Source: Bordetella parapertussis (GTDB lineage Bacteria > Pseudomonadota > Gammaproteobacteria > Burkholderiales > Burkholderiaceae_C). From it: 25,080 bases of DNA. Shown here piece by piece: positions 1 to 9,530 of this stretch. The notes beneath the pieces were generated by a model. That model was not told the DNA's origin. It ran no database searches and saw nothing but the letters and a program-made list of their open reading frames with translations. The position numbers and the translations under genes are program-made. Position 1 is the first letter of the stretch; every line of letters starts with the position of its first letter. The DNA is taken from NCBI GenBank assembly GCA_945878065.1, contig CAMDXA010000029.1, positions 1-25,080 on the forward strand, written 5' to 3'.

Positions 1-2433
1 GGCGTCAACAGCGAAACGATTGACAAATATTTCACCGGCACCCCCAGCCGTGTGCAAGGCATAGGCATTTTTGAAATCGCCGAAGAAGCGATTCGTATGC
101 ATGCCAGCGCGTTCAGCAACGACCCGGTACTGGCCACCATGCTTGACACCGGCGGCGAATACGCTTGGCGCACACGCGGCGAAGACCATATGTGGACACC
201 GGACGCGATTGCCAAATTGCAGCACAGCACCCGGGGCAACAACTGGACCACCTACAAAGAGTACGCACAAATCATCAATGACCAAAGCCGTCGCCACATG
301 ACATTGCGCGGATTGTTTGAATTCAAAATTGATCCCGCCAAAGCCATTCCCTTGGAACAGGTGGAATCTGCTGCCGAGATCGTCAAACGTTTCGCCACCG
401 GCGCCATGTCGCTGGGTTCCATCAGCACAGAAGCGCATGCCACGCTGGCTGTGGCCATGAACCGCATCGGCGGCAAAAGCAATACCGGTGAGGGCGGCGA
501 AGACCCGGCGCGTTACCGCAACGAACTCAAAGGCATTCCGATCAAACAAGGCGAGTCTTTGAAAAGCGTGATCGGCGACAAACAAGTCGAAGTCGATATG
601 CCATTGCTGGCCGGTGATTCACTGCGCTCGAAAATCAAACAAGTGGCTTCCGGGCGTTTCGGCGTGACCGCGGAATACCTCAGCAGCGCCGACCAAATTC
701 AAATCAAGATGGCGCAAGGTGCCAAGCCCGGCGAGGGTGGCCAACTGCCGGGCGGCAAGGTTTCCGAGTACATCGGTTTTCTGCGCTACTCGGTGCCGGG
801 CGTGGGCTTGATTTCACCGCCGCCGCACCACGACATTTATTCCATCGAAGATCTGGCGCAACTCATCCACGATTTGAAAAACGTCGCGCCACATGCCGAC
901 GTCAGCGTCAAGCTGGTGTCTGAAGTTGGCGTGGGAACGATTGCCGCAGGCGTGGCCAAATGCAAGGCCGATCACGTGGTGATCGCCGGTCATGACGGTG
1001 GTACTGGCGCTTCTCCTTGGTCGTCCATCAAACACGCAGGTAGTCCTTGGGAAATCGGTTTGGCCGAAACCCAGCAAACCTTGGTGTTGAACGGCTTGCG
1101 CGGACGCATCCGTGTGCAAACCGACGGCCAAATGAAAACCGGCCGCGATGTCGCCATCGGTGCCTTGCTGGGCGCGGATGAATTCGGTTTCGCCACCGCA
1201 CCGTTGGTGGTGGAAGGCTGCATCATGATGCGCAAATGCCACCTCAACACCTGTCCCGTGGGTGTGGCCACACAAGACCCGGTGCTGCGTCAAAAATTCT
1301 CTGGCAAGCCCGAGCACGTGGTGAATTACTTCTTCTTTATCGCCGAAGAAGTGCGTCACATCATGGCGCAATTGGGTATCGCCAAATTCGACGACATGAT
1401 CGGCCGCGCCGATTTGCTCGACATGAAAAAAGGCGTCGAGCATTGGAAAGCCAAAGGCTTGGACTTCAGCCGTTTGCTGGCCATGCCGCAGATGCCGCAA
1501 GGCACGCCGCTGTTCCACGTGTCCACACAAGACCACGGCTTGGAGAAAGCCTTGGACAAAGTGCTGATCGAGAAAAGCCGCGCCGCCATCGACAAAGGCG
1601 AAAAAGTGCAGTTCATGGAAGTCGCACGCAACGTCAACCGCTCGGTCGGTGCCATGTTGTCCGGCGCGCTCACCAAGGTGCGCCCAGAAGGTTTGCCGGA
1701 CGACACATTGCGAATTCAACTGGAGGGCACCGGCGGTCAATCCTTTGGCGCATTCTTGGCCAAAGGCATCACCTTGTATTTGATCGGTGACGCGAACGAC
1801 TACACCGGCAAAGGCTTGTCCGGCGGCCGCGTGGTGGTGCGCCCGAGCATCGATTTCCGTGGCGAAGCCATCAGCAACACCATCGTCGGCAACACGGTGT
1901 TGTATGGCGCGACCAGCGGCGAAGCGTTTTTCAGCGGCGTGGCCGGTGAGCGTTTTGCGGTGCGTTTGTCCGGTGCCACTGCGGTGGTGGAAGGCACAGG
2001 CGACCACGGCTGCGAATACATGACAGGCGGCACGGTAGCCGTGCTGGGCAACACCGGCCGCAATTTCGCCGCAGGCATGAGCGGCGGTATCGCTTATGTG
2101 TACGACGAGGATGGTCTGTTTGCCGAGCGTTGCAACACTTCTATGGTCAGCATGGACAAAGTGCTAGGCGACAAAGAACAGACTGACAACACGCCCAAAG
2201 CTTTGTGGCACCGCGGCCAGACCGATGAAGCGCAGTTGAAGAAACTGCTGGAAGACCACCACCGTTGGACCGGCTCTAAACGCGCTCGTGCGTTGCTGGA
2301 CAACTGGAACGAAGCCCGTGCCAAGTTCGTCAAAGTGTTCCCCAACGAATACAAGCGCGCTCTCGGCGACATGGCCGCAGCGGATGCCAAACCGGTAACC
2401 GCCAAAGCCAAAAAAGCAGCCGTCAAGTCTTAA
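1..2433 (+). CDS. gltB: Glutamate synthase (NADPH) large subunit, 3' part
   Basis: The reading frame is open from the first base, so the gene begins outside the window; about 810 C-terminal residues are visible. GltB makes two glutamates from 2-oxoglutarate and glutamine in the cytoplasm, working with GltD. The visible part covers the end of the central domain, the FMN-binding synthase domain (a [11 protein letters not shown] motif near 990-1020 and [12 protein letters not shown] near 1120), and the cysteine cluster [15 protein letters not shown] near 1218-1260 that binds the 3Fe-4S centre. The C-terminal GXGXG beta-helix follows (repeated Gly motifs around 1720-2100). The protein ends in a Lys/Ala-rich tail of about 20 residues, which looks like a flexible extension. 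gltD follows after 18 bp, so the two subunits are surely cotranscribed. Confidence 0.97.
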   Translation, partial: GVNSETIDKYFTGTPSRVQGIGIFEIAEEAIRMHASAFSNDPVLATMLDTGGEYAWRTRGEDHMWTPDAIAKLQHSTRGNNWTTYKEYAQIINDQSRRHMTLRGLFEFKIDPAKAIPLEQVESAAEIVKRFATGAMSLGSISTEAHATLAVAMNRIGGKSNTGEGGEDPARYRNELKGIPIKQGESLKSVIGDKQVEVDMPLLAGDSLRSKIKQVASGRFGVTAEYLSSADQIQIKMAQGAKPGEGGQLPGGKVSEYIGFLRYSVPGVGLISPPPHHDIYSIEDLAQLIHDLKNVAPHADVSVKLVSEVGVGTIAAGVAKCKADHVVIAGHDGGTGASPWSSIKHAGSPWEIGLAETQQTLVLNGLRGRIRVQTDGQMKTGRDVAIGALLGADEFGFATAPLVVEGCIMMRKCHLNTCPVGVATQDPVLRQKFSGKPEHVVNYFFFIAEEVRHIMAQLGIAKFDDMIGRADLLDMKKGVEHWKAKGLDFSRLLAMPQMPQGTPLFHVSTQDHGLEKALDKVLIEKSRAAIDKGEKVQFMEVARNVNRSVGAMLSGALTKVRPEGLPDDTLRIQLEGTGGQSFGAFLAKGITLYLIGDANDYTGKGLSGGRVVVRPSIDFRGEAISNTIVGNTVLYGATSGEAFFSGVAGERFAVRLSGATAVVEGTGDHGCEYMTGGTVAVLGNTGRNFAAGMSGGIAYVYDEDGLFAERCNTSMVSMDKVLGDKEQTDNTPKALWHRGQTDEAQLKKLLEDHHRWTGSKRARALLDNWNEARAKFVKVFPNEYKRALGDMAAADAKPVTAKAKKAAVKS

Positions 2434-2451
2434 CGCGTACAAGGAAATATC

Positions 2452-3915
2452 ATGGGAAAAATCACCGGCTTCATGGAGTTTGAGCGCGTCGAAGAGGGCT
2501 ACAAGCCCGTGCCTGAGCGGCTCAAACATTACAAAGAGTTCGTCATCGGCTTGAGCCCCGAGCAGGCGAAAACACAAAGTGCGCGTTGCATGGATTGTGG
2601 CACGCCGTTTTGCAACAGCGGTTGCCCGGTCAACAACATCATTCCGGATTTCAACGACCTGGTGTTCAACAACGACTGGCAAAACGCGTTGACCGTGCTC
2701 CACAGCACCAACAATTTCCCCGAGTTCACCGGCCGCATTTGCCCCGCACCTTGCGAAGCCGCTTGCACCTTGAATGTGAACGATGACGCGGTCGGCATCA
2801 AATCGATTGAACACGCCATCATTGACCGCGGATGGGCCGAAGGCTGGGTTAAACCTTTGCCGCCATCGAAGAAGACCGGTAAAAAAGTCGCGGTCGTCGG
2901 CTCCGGGCCGGCGGGCATGGCGGCAGCCCAGCAACTCGCACGCGCGGGTCATGCGGTCACGGTGTATGAAAAGAATGATCGCGTTGGTGGTTTGCTGCGT
3001 TACGGCATTCCCGATTTCAAAATGGAAAAAACGCATATCGACCGCCGCGTTGAACAAATGCAAGCAGAGGGCGTGGTGTTCAAAACTGGCGTGATGGTCG
3101 GGGCCTGGCCCAAAGACAGCAAGGTCACCAACTGGGCCAAAGACACGGTCACAGCCGATCAATTGAAAAAAGAATTTGACGCTGTGTTGTTGACCGGCGG
3201 CTCCGAGCAATCGCGCGACTTGCCGGTGCCTGGACGCGATCTGGACGGCGTGCACTTCGCCATGGAGTTTTTACCGCAGCAAAACAAAGTGAATGCCGGT
3301 GACAGCTACAAAGGCCAATTGCGCGCAGACGGCAAACACGTCATCGTCATCGGTGGCGGCGACACCGGTTCAGATTGTGTTGGCACCTCCAACCGCCATG
3401 GCGCTGCGCACGTGACCCAGTTTGAAGTCATGCCGCAACCGCCCGAGCACGAAGACAAACCTTTGGTCTGGCCTTACTGGCCGCTGAAGTTGCGCACCAG
3501 TTCCAGCCACGACGAAGGCTGCGAGCGCGAGTTCGCCATTTCCACCAAAGAATTCATGGGTGAAAAAGGCAAACTCACTGGCTTGAAAACCGTGCACGTC
3601 GAAATGAAAGACGGCAAACTCACCGAAGTGCCTGGCACCGAGCAAGTGCACAAAGCCGACTTGGTGTTGCTGGCCATGGGCTTTGTCAACCCGGTCGCCA
3701 CGGTGTTGGACGCTTTCGGCATCGACAAAGACGCTCGCGGCAATGCCAAAGCCCACACCGAAGAGGGTGGCTACATCACCAATGTGCCCAAGGTATTTGC
3801 GGCCGGTGACATGCGGCGCGGCCAGTCGCTGGTGGTGTGGGCCATTCGCGAAGGCCGCCAAGCGGCACGCACCATCGACCAGTTTTTGATGGGAGAGAGT
3901 GAATTGCCGAGATAA
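2452..3915 (+). CDS. gltD: Glutamate synthase (NADPH) small subunit
   Basis: 487 residues, normal for the family. GltD oxidises NADPH and passes electrons through FAD and 4Fe-4S centres to GltB. The N-terminal cysteine clusters are visible: Cys46, Cys49, Cys54 and Cys58 ([14 protein letters not shown]) and a second group near residues 96-106 (CPAPCEAAC). Two Rossmann nucleotide-binding motifs follow: GSGPAG near residue 150 (FAD) and GGGDTGSDC near residue 298 (NADPH). A late [16 protein letters not shown] motif closes the FAD domain. The start ATG is preceded by AAGGA at a good distance. The next gene, mlaF, starts 84 bp downstream and is probably a separate transcription unit. Confidence 0.97.
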   Translation: MGKITGFMEFERVEEGYKPVPERLKHYKEFVIGLSPEQAKTQSARCMDCGTPFCNSGCPVNNIIPDFNDLVFNNDWQNALTVLHSTNNFPEFTGRICPAPCEAACTLNVNDDAVGIKSIEHAIIDRGWAEGWVKPLPPSKKTGKKVAVVGSGPAGMAAAQQLARAGHAVTVYEKNDRVGGLLRYGIPDFKMEKTHIDRRVEQMQAEGVVFKTGVMVGAWPKDSKVTNWAKDTVTADQLKKEFDAVLLTGGSEQSRDLPVPGRDLDGVHFAMEFLPQQNKVNAGDSYKGQLRADGKHVIVIGGGDTGSDCVGTSNRHGAAHVTQFEVMPQPPEHEDKPLVWPYWPLKLRTSSSHDEGCEREFAISTKEFMGEKGKLTGLKTVHVEMKDGKLTEVPGTEQVHKADLVLLAMGFVNPVATVLDAFGIDKDARGNAKAHTEEGGYITNVPKVFAAGDMRRGQSLVVWAIREGRQAARTIDQFLMGESELPR

Positions 3916-3957
3916 CTGTGGAGTTGCTTTGTTTTTAAGCAGACTGAGGCGTCCCCA

Positions 3958-3963
3958 TAGAAT
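3958..3963 (+). promoter_or_regulatory. Possible -10 box before mlaF
   Basis: TAGAAT lies 36 bp before the mlaF ATG in the 84-bp gltD-mlaF gap. The longer string TAGAATCGCC is almost the same as TAGAATAGCC in front of the ABC ATPase gene at 7852. No good -35 hexamer is visible at 16-18 bp, so this is only a weak promoter call. Confidence 0.25.
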
Positions 3964-3999
3964 CGCCGACTCCATCAACGGCTTTACCCACACAGTCAC

Positions 4000-4827
4000 A
4001 TGCCACATGATGTTGCGCCACTGATCCAGCTAGAGGATGTGCATTTCGGTTACGGTGAGCGACCGGTGCTCGAAGGCGTGAGCTTGCAGATTCCCAAAGG
4101 CAAAGTGACTGCACTCATGGGAGCTTCGGGCGGCGGCAAAACCACGGTGTTGCGCCTGATTGGTGGACAGTACCGCGCCAATGCCGGGCGTGTGCTGTTT
4201 GATGAGACCGACATTGGCGCTTCAGGCCGCGAGGCGCTTTACCAGGCGCGTCGCCGCATGGGCATGCTGTTCCAGTTCGGCGCCTTGTTCACCGACATGA
4301 GTGTGTTTGACAACGTGGCATTTCCATTGCGTGAACACACGGCGCTGCCGCAAACCATGGTGCGCGATATCGTGCTGATGAAACTGCAAGCAGTGGGTTT
4401 GCGCGGGGCACGTGATTTGATGCCCAGCCAAATTTCCGGCGGCATGGCCCGGCGTGTGGCCTTGGCGCGTGCCATGGTGCTCGATCCTGAGTTGATGATG
4501 TACGACGAGCCTTTCGCCGGACTTGACCCGATATCGCTGGGCACAGCAGCGCGTTTGATCCGCCAGCTGAATGACACCCTGGGTCTGACCAGCATTGTGG
4601 TGTCGCACGATTTGGAAGAAACATTTCACATCGCTGACCAAGTGGTGATTTTGGCCAACGGACGCATCGCCGCACAAGGCACACCGGCACAAGTCCGCGC
4701 CAGCACCGATCCTTTGGTGCAACAGTTTGTCAGCGCAGCCCCGGATGGTCCGGTGCGTTTTCACTACCCTGCTGCCGAGGCCCGTGAAGATTTCGGTCTC
4801 ATCGCCACGCGGGAGAAGCAAACATGA
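4000..4827 (+). CDS. mlaF: Phospholipid transport ABC ATPase MlaF
   Basis: 275 residues. This is the ATPase of the inner-membrane MlaFEDB complex, which moves phospholipids between the membranes and keeps the outer membrane asymmetric. Walker A is GASGGGKTT (about residues 41-49), the ABC signature is ISGGMARRVALARA (near 146), Walker B is ELMMYDEP followed by FAGLDP (about 164-175), and the switch histidine is in VVSHDLEE. The GASGGGKTT form and the FGALFTDMSVFDNVAFPLREH region are typical of MlaF rather than a generic importer. No clear Shine-Dalgarno is seen before the ATG. It overlaps mlaE by ATGA at 4824. Confidence 0.95.
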   Translation: MPHDVAPLIQLEDVHFGYGERPVLEGVSLQIPKGKVTALMGASGGGKTTVLRLIGGQYRANAGRVLFDETDIGASGREALYQARRRMGMLFQFGALFTDMSVFDNVAFPLREHTALPQTMVRDIVLMKLQAVGLRGARDLMPSQISGGMARRVALARAMVLDPELMMYDEPFAGLDPISLGTAARLIRQLNDTLGLTSIVVSHDLEETFHIADQVVILANGRIAAQGTPAQVRASTDPLVQQFVSAAPDGPVRFHYPAAEAREDFGLIATREKQT

Positions 4828-5603
4828 GGCTGATGCTCGCCGGGATCGGAGCTTGGGTCAGGCGGTGGCTGGCCGATGTCGGGCATGCCGCGTTGCTGTT
4901 CTTTCGCTTGTTGTGGCTGGGGCCGTCGTGTTTAAAGCGGTTTTCTCTGGTTCGTGACCAAATGCATTTTTTAGGCAACCATTCGCTGGCCATCATTGCG
5001 GTCTCCGGTTTGTTTGTCGGTTTTGTGTTGGCTTTGCAGGGTTACAACACCTTGCAAAAATTTGGTTCAGCCTCGGCTTTGGGCTTGTTGGTGGCGCTTA
5101 GCCTGGTCCGTGAGTTGGGGCCGGTGGTGTCTGCCTTGTTGTTCACGGGCCGTGCCGGTACGTCACTCACCGCTGAAATTGGATTGATGAAAGCCGGAGA
5201 ACAACTCAGCGCCATGGAAATGATGGCCATTGACCCGGTGTCGCGCATTCTGGCGCCGCGCTTTTGGGCCGGTGTGTTGGTTATGCCAATTTTGGGCACC
5301 GTCTTCAGTGCCGTAGGAATTGTGGGTGGCTGGCTGGTCGGGGTGGTGATGATCGGTGTTGACGCCGGTTCGTTTTGGGGTCAAATGCAAGACGGTGTTG
5401 ACGTCTGGTCAGATGTCGGCAACGGGTTCATCAAAACCGTGGTGTTTGGACTGACCGTGAGTTTCATTGCGCTGCGTCAGGGGTTTGAGGCGCAGGCCAC
5501 CCCCGAAGGCGTGGCGCGTGCCACCACCCGCACGGTGGTGATGGCCTCTTTGACGGTGTTGGCGCTGGACTTTGTCCTCACTGCACTGATGTTCAAGCTT
5601 TGA
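4824..5603 (+). CDS. mlaE: Phospholipid transport permease MlaE
   Basis: 259 residues of multi-pass inner-membrane protein. It is the permease half of MlaFEDB and forms the central channel on which MlaD and MlaF assemble. The conserved MlaE motifs are present: an N-terminal helix that lies on the membrane, then LVRELGPVVSALLFTGRAGTSLTAEIGLMK (near residues 93-123) and the EQLSAMEMMAIDP segment that contacts the ATPase. Hydrophobic helices lie around residues 50-75, 145-175 and 230-258. The start overlaps the mlaF stop (ATGA), which points to translational coupling. Confidence 0.95.
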   Translation: MRLMLAGIGAWVRRWLADVGHAALLFFRLLWLGPSCLKRFSLVRDQMHFLGNHSLAIIAVSGLFVGFVLALQGYNTLQKFGSASALGLLVALSLVRELGPVVSALLFTGRAGTSLTAEIGLMKAGEQLSAMEMMAIDPVSRILAPRFWAGVLVMPILGTVFSAVGIVGGWLVGVVMIGVDAGSFWGQMQDGVDVWSDVGNGFIKTVVFGLTVSFIALRQGFEAQATPEGVARATTRTVVMASLTVLALDFVLTALMFKL

Positions 5604-5618
5604 AAAGGGAACCAGGGA

Positions 5619-6098
5619 ATGCAACGCTCTAATACCGATGTCTGGGTGGGACTGCTGGTGGTCATAGGTGCCGCGGCATTGCTGTTTTTGGCCATGCAAT
5701 CGGCCAATTTGCTGTCCATCAGTTGGCAAAAAACCTATGAAATCAATGCCTTGTTCGACAACATTGGCGGCTTGAAAAAGCAAGCAGCGGTTAAAAGCGC
5801 GGGTGTGGTGGTCGGTCGGGTGCAAGACATTCGTTTTGATGACAAATCCTTTCAGGCAAAAGTGGTGCTGGCCATGGATGTACGCTACCAATTTCCCAAA
5901 GACAGTTCATTGAAAATTCTCACCAGCGGTTTGCTGGGCGAGCAGTACATCGGTATTGAGGCGGGTTCTGAAGTGGCCAATTTGGCCCAAGGCGACAAGG
6001 TTCAATCCACCCAGTCAGCGGTGGTCTTGGAAAACCTGATCAGCCGCTTTCTTTACAACAAAGCCTCTGATGCGGGCAGCGCTCCTGCCGGCAATTGA
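5619..6098 (+). CDS. mlaD: Phospholipid transport substrate-binding MCE protein MlaD
   Basis: 159 residues. An N-terminal transmembrane anchor (about residues 8-28, LLVVIGAAALLFLAM) is followed by one MCE domain in the periplasm (INALFDNIGGLKKQAAVKSAGVVVGRV at about 41-68). MlaD forms a hexameric ring that carries lipids between MlaC and MlaE. The LLGEQYIGIEAG segment is typical. It is slightly shorter than the E. coli protein because the C-terminal tail is short. The start ATG has CAGGGA just upstream. The stop lies within a few bases of the mlaA start. Confidence 0.94.
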   Translation: MQRSNTDVWVGLLVVIGAAALLFLAMQSANLLSISWQKTYEINALFDNIGGLKKQAAVKSAGVVVGRVQDIRFDDKSFQAKVVLAMDVRYQFPKDSSLKILTSGLLGEQYIGIEAGSEVANLAQGDKVQSTQSAVVLENLISRFLYNKASDAGSAPAGN

Positions 6099-6100
6099 CC

Positions 6101-6835
6101 ATGTACTTTGCGCGCCCTTTGATGCGTGTAGTTGCCGTGCTGGCCTTGTTGGCTCAGGCGGCGTGCGCCACGCATTCGGCCACCCAATCGACGGATCCTT
6201 TTGAAGCCACCAACCGGCGCGTCGATCAATTCAATGATCGCCTCGATGCGATTGTGTTGCGCCCGGTGGCCGTCGGCTACAAAAATAATGTGCCTGATGT
6301 GTTGCAAAAAGGCGTTAACAATTTTTTTGGCAACCTCAGGGACATCTGGTCAACCCTCAACAATGGTTTGCAGGCCAAGCCCATGGAAACTGCCGAGACG
6401 GGTCTGCGTGTCGCGGTCAATTCGGTATTTGGTATTTACGGATTGTTTGACGTGGCCACCATGGTGGGGATAGAACGCCACAGCGCGGATTTCGGCCAAA
6501 CCATGGGCTATTGGGGCGTAGCACCCGGGCCGTATGTGGTGCTGCCCTTGCTGGGCCCGTCTACTGTGCGTGACACCGCCGGCTGGGCGATAGACAACCG
6601 TTACGATTTGTGGCGCACAGAAGTGGATGCGGTGGGTTTGCGGTATGGCGGCTCAGCCCTGCGCTTGGTGGACAAACGTGCAGGATTTGTCGGCATGGAC
6701 ACCAGCCTGAACGAAGTGGCTCTGGACAAATACACCTTCGTGCGGGATGCGTATTTGCAACGCAGACTGGCAGCCACGCGGCGTAAATCGAGCGACAAAG
6801 ACGGCGGTGGTGACGACGGCAACGATGGAATGTGA
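6101..6835 (+). CDS. mlaA: Outer-membrane phospholipid transport lipoprotein MlaA (VacJ)
   Basis: About 244 residues from ATG 6101; a TTG at 6095 in the same frame would overlap mlaD and is less likely, and a second ATG lies at 6122. MlaA sits in the outer membrane, usually with a porin, and removes mislocalised phospholipids. A hydrophobic signal runs into a Cys in the context LLAQAACATH, a slightly relaxed lipobox. The MlaA motifs DPFEATNRRVDQFNDRLD, the long NNFFGNLRDIWSTLNNGLQ region and GYWGVAPGPYVVLPLLGPSTVRD are clear. A charged C-terminal tail rich in Asp, Gly and Lys ends the protein. Placing mlaA inside the mla operon, between D and C, differs from E. coli, where it is unlinked. Confidence 0.94.
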   Translation: MYFARPLMRVVAVLALLAQAACATHSATQSTDPFEATNRRVDQFNDRLDAIVLRPVAVGYKNNVPDVLQKGVNNFFGNLRDIWSTLNNGLQAKPMETAETGLRVAVNSVFGIYGLFDVATMVGIERHSADFGQTMGYWGVAPGPYVVLPLLGPSTVRDTAGWAIDNRYDLWRTEVDAVGLRYGGSALRLVDKRAGFVGMDTSLNEVALDKYTFVRDAYLQRRLAATRRKSSDKDGGGDDGNDGM

Positions 6836-6878
6836 AATGGCTAATAATAGGTAAGCACAGACGCTTAACCCCTTGGAT

Positions 6879-7526
6879 ATGAACACTCTGATTTTGACAA
6901 GCTTTCGCTATTTCAAACGATTTTTAGCCATCTACTGCATGGCATTGGGCTTGTCGGGCTGGGCATTTGCCCAACAAGCACCGGATGAGTTCATGCAAAA
7001 ACTCACCAACGAATTGCTGGAGATGGTGCGCAAGGACCCGGCGCTCAAAGCGGGTGACCTGCAAAAAATTGGCGCGGTCTTGGACACCAAACTCAAGCCT
7101 TACATCAACTTTCAGCGCATGACTGCAGCGGCGGTCGGTCCCGCTTGGCGGCAAGCCACACCAGAGCAACAAAAACGTTTGCAAGAAGAATTCAAGCTCT
7201 TGCTGATGCGCAGTTACTCCGGTGCTTTGTCGCAAATCAAGGACAACTCCACCATCTTGGTCAAACCCTTGCGCCAAACCGGTAACGACAACGAACTGGT
7301 GGTGCGTTCAGAAATTCGTGGCGGCGCCGAGCCCATCCCAATTGATTACCGCTTGGAAAAAACCACCGAATCGGATTCTGGCTGGCGCATCTACAACTTC
7401 AATATCTTGGGCATTTGGTTGGTTGATAACTACCGTACCCAGTTCTCGCAGGAAATCAACGCCAAAGGCATCGATGGTTTGATCGCCACGCTGAGCGAAC
7501 GCAACAAATCCAACAGTCGCAAATGA
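6879..7526 (+). CDS. mlaC: Periplasmic phospholipid-binding protein MlaC
   Basis: 215 residues from ATG 6879 (a TTG two codons upstream is also in frame but less likely). MlaC shuttles phospholipid across the periplasm between the MlaA and MlaD complexes. The N-terminal hydrophobic stretch ending in SGWAFA with Gln-Gln after it is a Sec signal peptide of about 32 residues. The mature part carries the Tol_Tol_Ttg2 (MlaC) fold signature, including PYINFQRMTAAAVGPAWR and the WRIYNFNILGIWLVDNYRTQF region near the C-terminus. It lies 43 bp after mlaA, the largest gap inside the mla cluster, and overlaps mlaB by ATGA. Confidence 0.94.
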   Translation: MNTLILTSFRYFKRFLAIYCMALGLSGWAFAQQAPDEFMQKLTNELLEMVRKDPALKAGDLQKIGAVLDTKLKPYINFQRMTAAAVGPAWRQATPEQQKRLQEEFKLLLMRSYSGALSQIKDNSTILVKPLRQTGNDNELVVRSEIRGGAEPIPIDYRLEKTTESDSGWRIYNFNILGIWLVDNYRTQFSQEINAKGIDGLIATLSERNKSNSRK

Positions 7527-7825
7527 CCGCCGCCTCTGCCATGGCGCTGCCTGCTACTTTGACCCATGCGCAGGCAACTTCGGTGTCGCAACAACTTCAA
7601 GCAGGCTTACTGTCTGCCAAGGGCACATGCGTGCTGGATGCGTCCGCTTTGCAGCAATTTGACTCTTCTGCGTTGGCCGTGTTGTTGGGAGCTTGCAGGA
7701 CCGCGGCACAACACGCAGTGACATTGCAAATCACCGGTTTGCCGCAGCGTGCAGTGCAACTGGCCACGCTTTATGGTGTCGCTGATATTTTGTCGGGTCA
7801 CAGCCCAGTGGCGTCATCGCACTAA
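7523..7825 (+). CDS. mlaB: Phospholipid transport STAS-domain protein MlaB
   Basis: 100 residues, a single STAS domain. MlaB binds MlaF in the cytoplasm and is needed for the activity and stability of MlaFEDB. The STAS pattern is visible as a short strand (CVLDASALQQFDSSALAVLLGACR) followed by a helix and a second strand (VTLQITGLPQRAVQLATLYGVADIL). The position at the end of mlaFEDAC and the ATGA overlap with mlaC make the call firm, although the STAS fold alone would not be specific. Confidence 0.9.
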   Translation: MTAASAMALPATLTHAQATSVSQQLQAGLLSAKGTCVLDASALQQFDSSALAVLLGACRTAAQHAVTLQITGLPQRAVQLATLYGVADILSGHSPVASSH

Positions 7826-7851
7826 AGTCAGGTCACCAAAGCTGCAGCCCT

Positions 7852-7857
7852 TAGAAT
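7852..7857 (+). promoter_or_regulatory. Possible -10 box before the ABC exporter genes
   Basis: TAGAAT lies 12 bp before the ATG of the ABC ATPase gene, in the 44-bp gap after mlaB. If used, transcription would begin only a few bases before the start codon, giving a very short leader. No good -35 is visible. The repeat of TAGAAT-N-GCC seen at 3958 is the main support. Confidence 0.22.
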
Positions 7858-7869
7858 AGCCAGCTTGCC

Positions 7870-8775
7870 ATGGCTGCCATCTCCTTTCAATCTGTCTCCA
7901 AAACATTCACCAATGCCCGTGGCACGTTCACCGCATTGGATCAGGTGTCTTTCGATATCCAGTCCGGCGAATTTTTCGGGCTGCTCGGCCCCAATGGCGC
8001 CGGTAAAACCACCCTCATCAGCATATTGGCCGGCCTCTTAAAGTCCAGCAGCGGTGCCATCCGCGTGCATGACTTGGATGTGCAAACCCAGTCACAACAA
8101 GTGCGCAAACTGTTGGGCGTGGTGCCGCAAGAATTGGTGTTCGATCCGTTCTTCTCGGTGCGTGAAGCCCTGAAATTTCAATCCGGTTATTTCGGTGTCA
8201 CCGGTAACGATGCTTGGATAGATGAGTTGTTGGAGAACCTCGGGCTCGCCGACAAGGCCAACCACAATATGCGCCAGCTCTCCGGCGGCATGAAGCGGCG
8301 TGTGCTGGTCGCTCAAGCGCTGGTGCACAAACCGCCGGTCATCGTGCTGGACGAACCCACCGCCGGTGTCGATGTGGAATTGCGCCAAACCCTGTGGCAA
8401 TTCGTTGCCCGCTTGAACCGCGAAGGCCACACGGTGTTGTTGACCACGCACTATCTGGAAGAAGCCGAAGCCCTGTGCTCGCGCATCGCCATGTTGAAGC
8501 TCGGCAAGGTCGTGGCTTTGGACGACACCAGCACCTTGTTGAAAAACGCGTCCAGCAATGTGTTGCGTTTCAAGCTCGATGCACAACTGCCGCCCGAGCT
8601 CGCCGCGCAAGCCCGGGTCACCGGTCGCATCGTGCAGTTCCCGGCGAACGATGCGGCGCAAATCGAACATTATTTGGCAGCGGTGCGCAGCGCCGGTTTG
8701 GTCGCCGAAGACGTGGAAATTCGCAAAGCCGATTTGGAAGATGTGTTTTTGGATGTCATGGGAGCCCACGCATGA
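7870..8775 (+). CDS. ABC transporter ATPase, YadG/DrrA/CcmA type
   Basis: 301 residues. This is the ATP-hydrolysing subunit of a two-gene exporter with the permease that follows. Walker A is GPNGAGKTT (about residues 40-48), the signature is LSGGMKRRVLVAQAL (near 137) and Walker B is VIVLDEPTAGVD (near 158), followed by the LLTTHYLEEAEALC switch region. The domain arrangement and the C-terminal extension ending in the DLEDVFLDVMG motif are typical of the CcmA/YadG family of exporters for drugs, lipids or polysaccharide. The substrate cannot be told from sequence. It lies between mlaB and ibaG, where E. coli has nothing, and overlaps the permease by ATGA. Confidence 0.9.
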   Translation: MAAISFQSVSKTFTNARGTFTALDQVSFDIQSGEFFGLLGPNGAGKTTLISILAGLLKSSSGAIRVHDLDVQTQSQQVRKLLGVVPQELVFDPFFSVREALKFQSGYFGVTGNDAWIDELLENLGLADKANHNMRQLSGGMKRRVLVAQALVHKPPVIVLDEPTAGVDVELRQTLWQFVARLNREGHTVLLTTHYLEEAEALCSRIAMLKLGKVVALDDTSTLLKNASSNVLRFKLDAQLPPELAAQARVTGRIVQFPANDAAQIEHYLAAVRSAGLVAEDVEIRKADLEDVFLDVMGAHA

Positions 8776-9527
8776 CCGGCTGGCGCGCCCTGTTTTACAA
8801 AGAAGTGCTGCGCTTTTGGAAAGTCAGCGCGCAAACCATTGCTGCGCCTGTGTTGACCGCTTTGCTTTACATGCTGATCTTTGGCCATTTGCTCGAAGGC
8901 AAAGTCACGGTGTATGACAGTGTCGGCTACACCTCGTTTCTGGTGCCGGGTCTGGTGATGATGAGCGTGCTGCAAAACGCGTTCGCCAACAGTTCATCGT
9001 CCATGGTGCAAAGCAAGATGATGGGCAATTTGGTGTTTATTTTGCTCACGCCGCTGGGGCATTGGAGTTGGTTTGCGGCTTATGTGCTGGCGGCGGTGGT
9101 GCGCGGTTTTGCGGTGGGTCTCGGCGTGTTGCTGGTCACCATGTGGTTTGCGCCGTTGTCCGCCGTTGCGCCGCTGTGGATTCTGGTGTTTGCATTGCTG
9201 GGCGCTTCTATGCTGGGCACGCTGGGTTTGATCGCCGGTTTGTGGGCCGACAAGTTCGACCAGATGTCGTCCTTTCAAAACTTTTTGATCACGCCCATGA
9301 CGTTTTTGAGCGGCGTGTTTTATTCCATCCATTCACTGCCGCCGTTCTGGCAGCAGGTCAGCCATTTCAATCCGTTCTTCTACATGATCGACGGTTTTCG
9401 TTATGGCTTTTTTGGTGTCAGCGATGTGTCGCCGTGGATCAGCCTGGCGCTGGTCGGTGGTGCGAATCTGATCGTGGCTGGCATCGCGCTACATTTGCTG
9501 CGCACAGGTTACAAAATTCGGGGGTGA
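8772..9527 (+). CDS. ABC-2 type permease, YadH type
   Basis: 251 residues from ATG 8772; the frame is open further upstream but that part lies inside the ATPase gene. It forms the membrane channel for the preceding ATPase. About six membrane segments are visible, around residues 25-45, 55-75, 100-130, 135-165, 170-195 and 225-245. The region FLITPMTFLSGVFYSIHSLPPFWQQVSHFNPFFYMIDGFRYGFFG is the conserved C-terminal ABC2_membrane signature. The start overlaps the ATPase stop by ATGA. The substrate is unknown. Confidence 0.9.
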   Translation: MTGWRALFYKEVLRFWKVSAQTIAAPVLTALLYMLIFGHLLEGKVTVYDSVGYTSFLVPGLVMMSVLQNAFANSSSSMVQSKMMGNLVFILLTPLGHWSWFAAYVLAAVVRGFAVGLGVLLVTMWFAPLSAVAPLWILVFALLGASMLGTLGLIAGLWADKFDQMSSFQNFLITPMTFLSGVFYSIHSLPPFWQQVSHFNPFFYMIDGFRYGFFGVSDVSPWISLALVGGANLIVAGIALHLLRTGYKIRG

Positions 9528-9530
9528 TGT

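Noticed and set aside
52..60. GTG as the start of gltB
   Set aside because: The frame is open to base 1 and the upstream codons (YFTGTPSR) match GltB, so the true start is outside the window.
814..2007. Long minus-strand open frame opposite gltB
   Set aside because: It is a shadow of the gltB codon pattern, rich in His, Gln and Ala, with no domain or ribosome-binding site.
2164..3255. Long minus-strand open frame opposite gltB and gltD
   Set aside because: It crosses the junction of two clear genes on the other strand and has no recognisable protein features.
8394..8771. Upstream extension of the ABC permease frame
   Set aside because: It lies within the ATPase gene in another frame; ATG 8772 overlaps the ATPase stop and begins the real homology.
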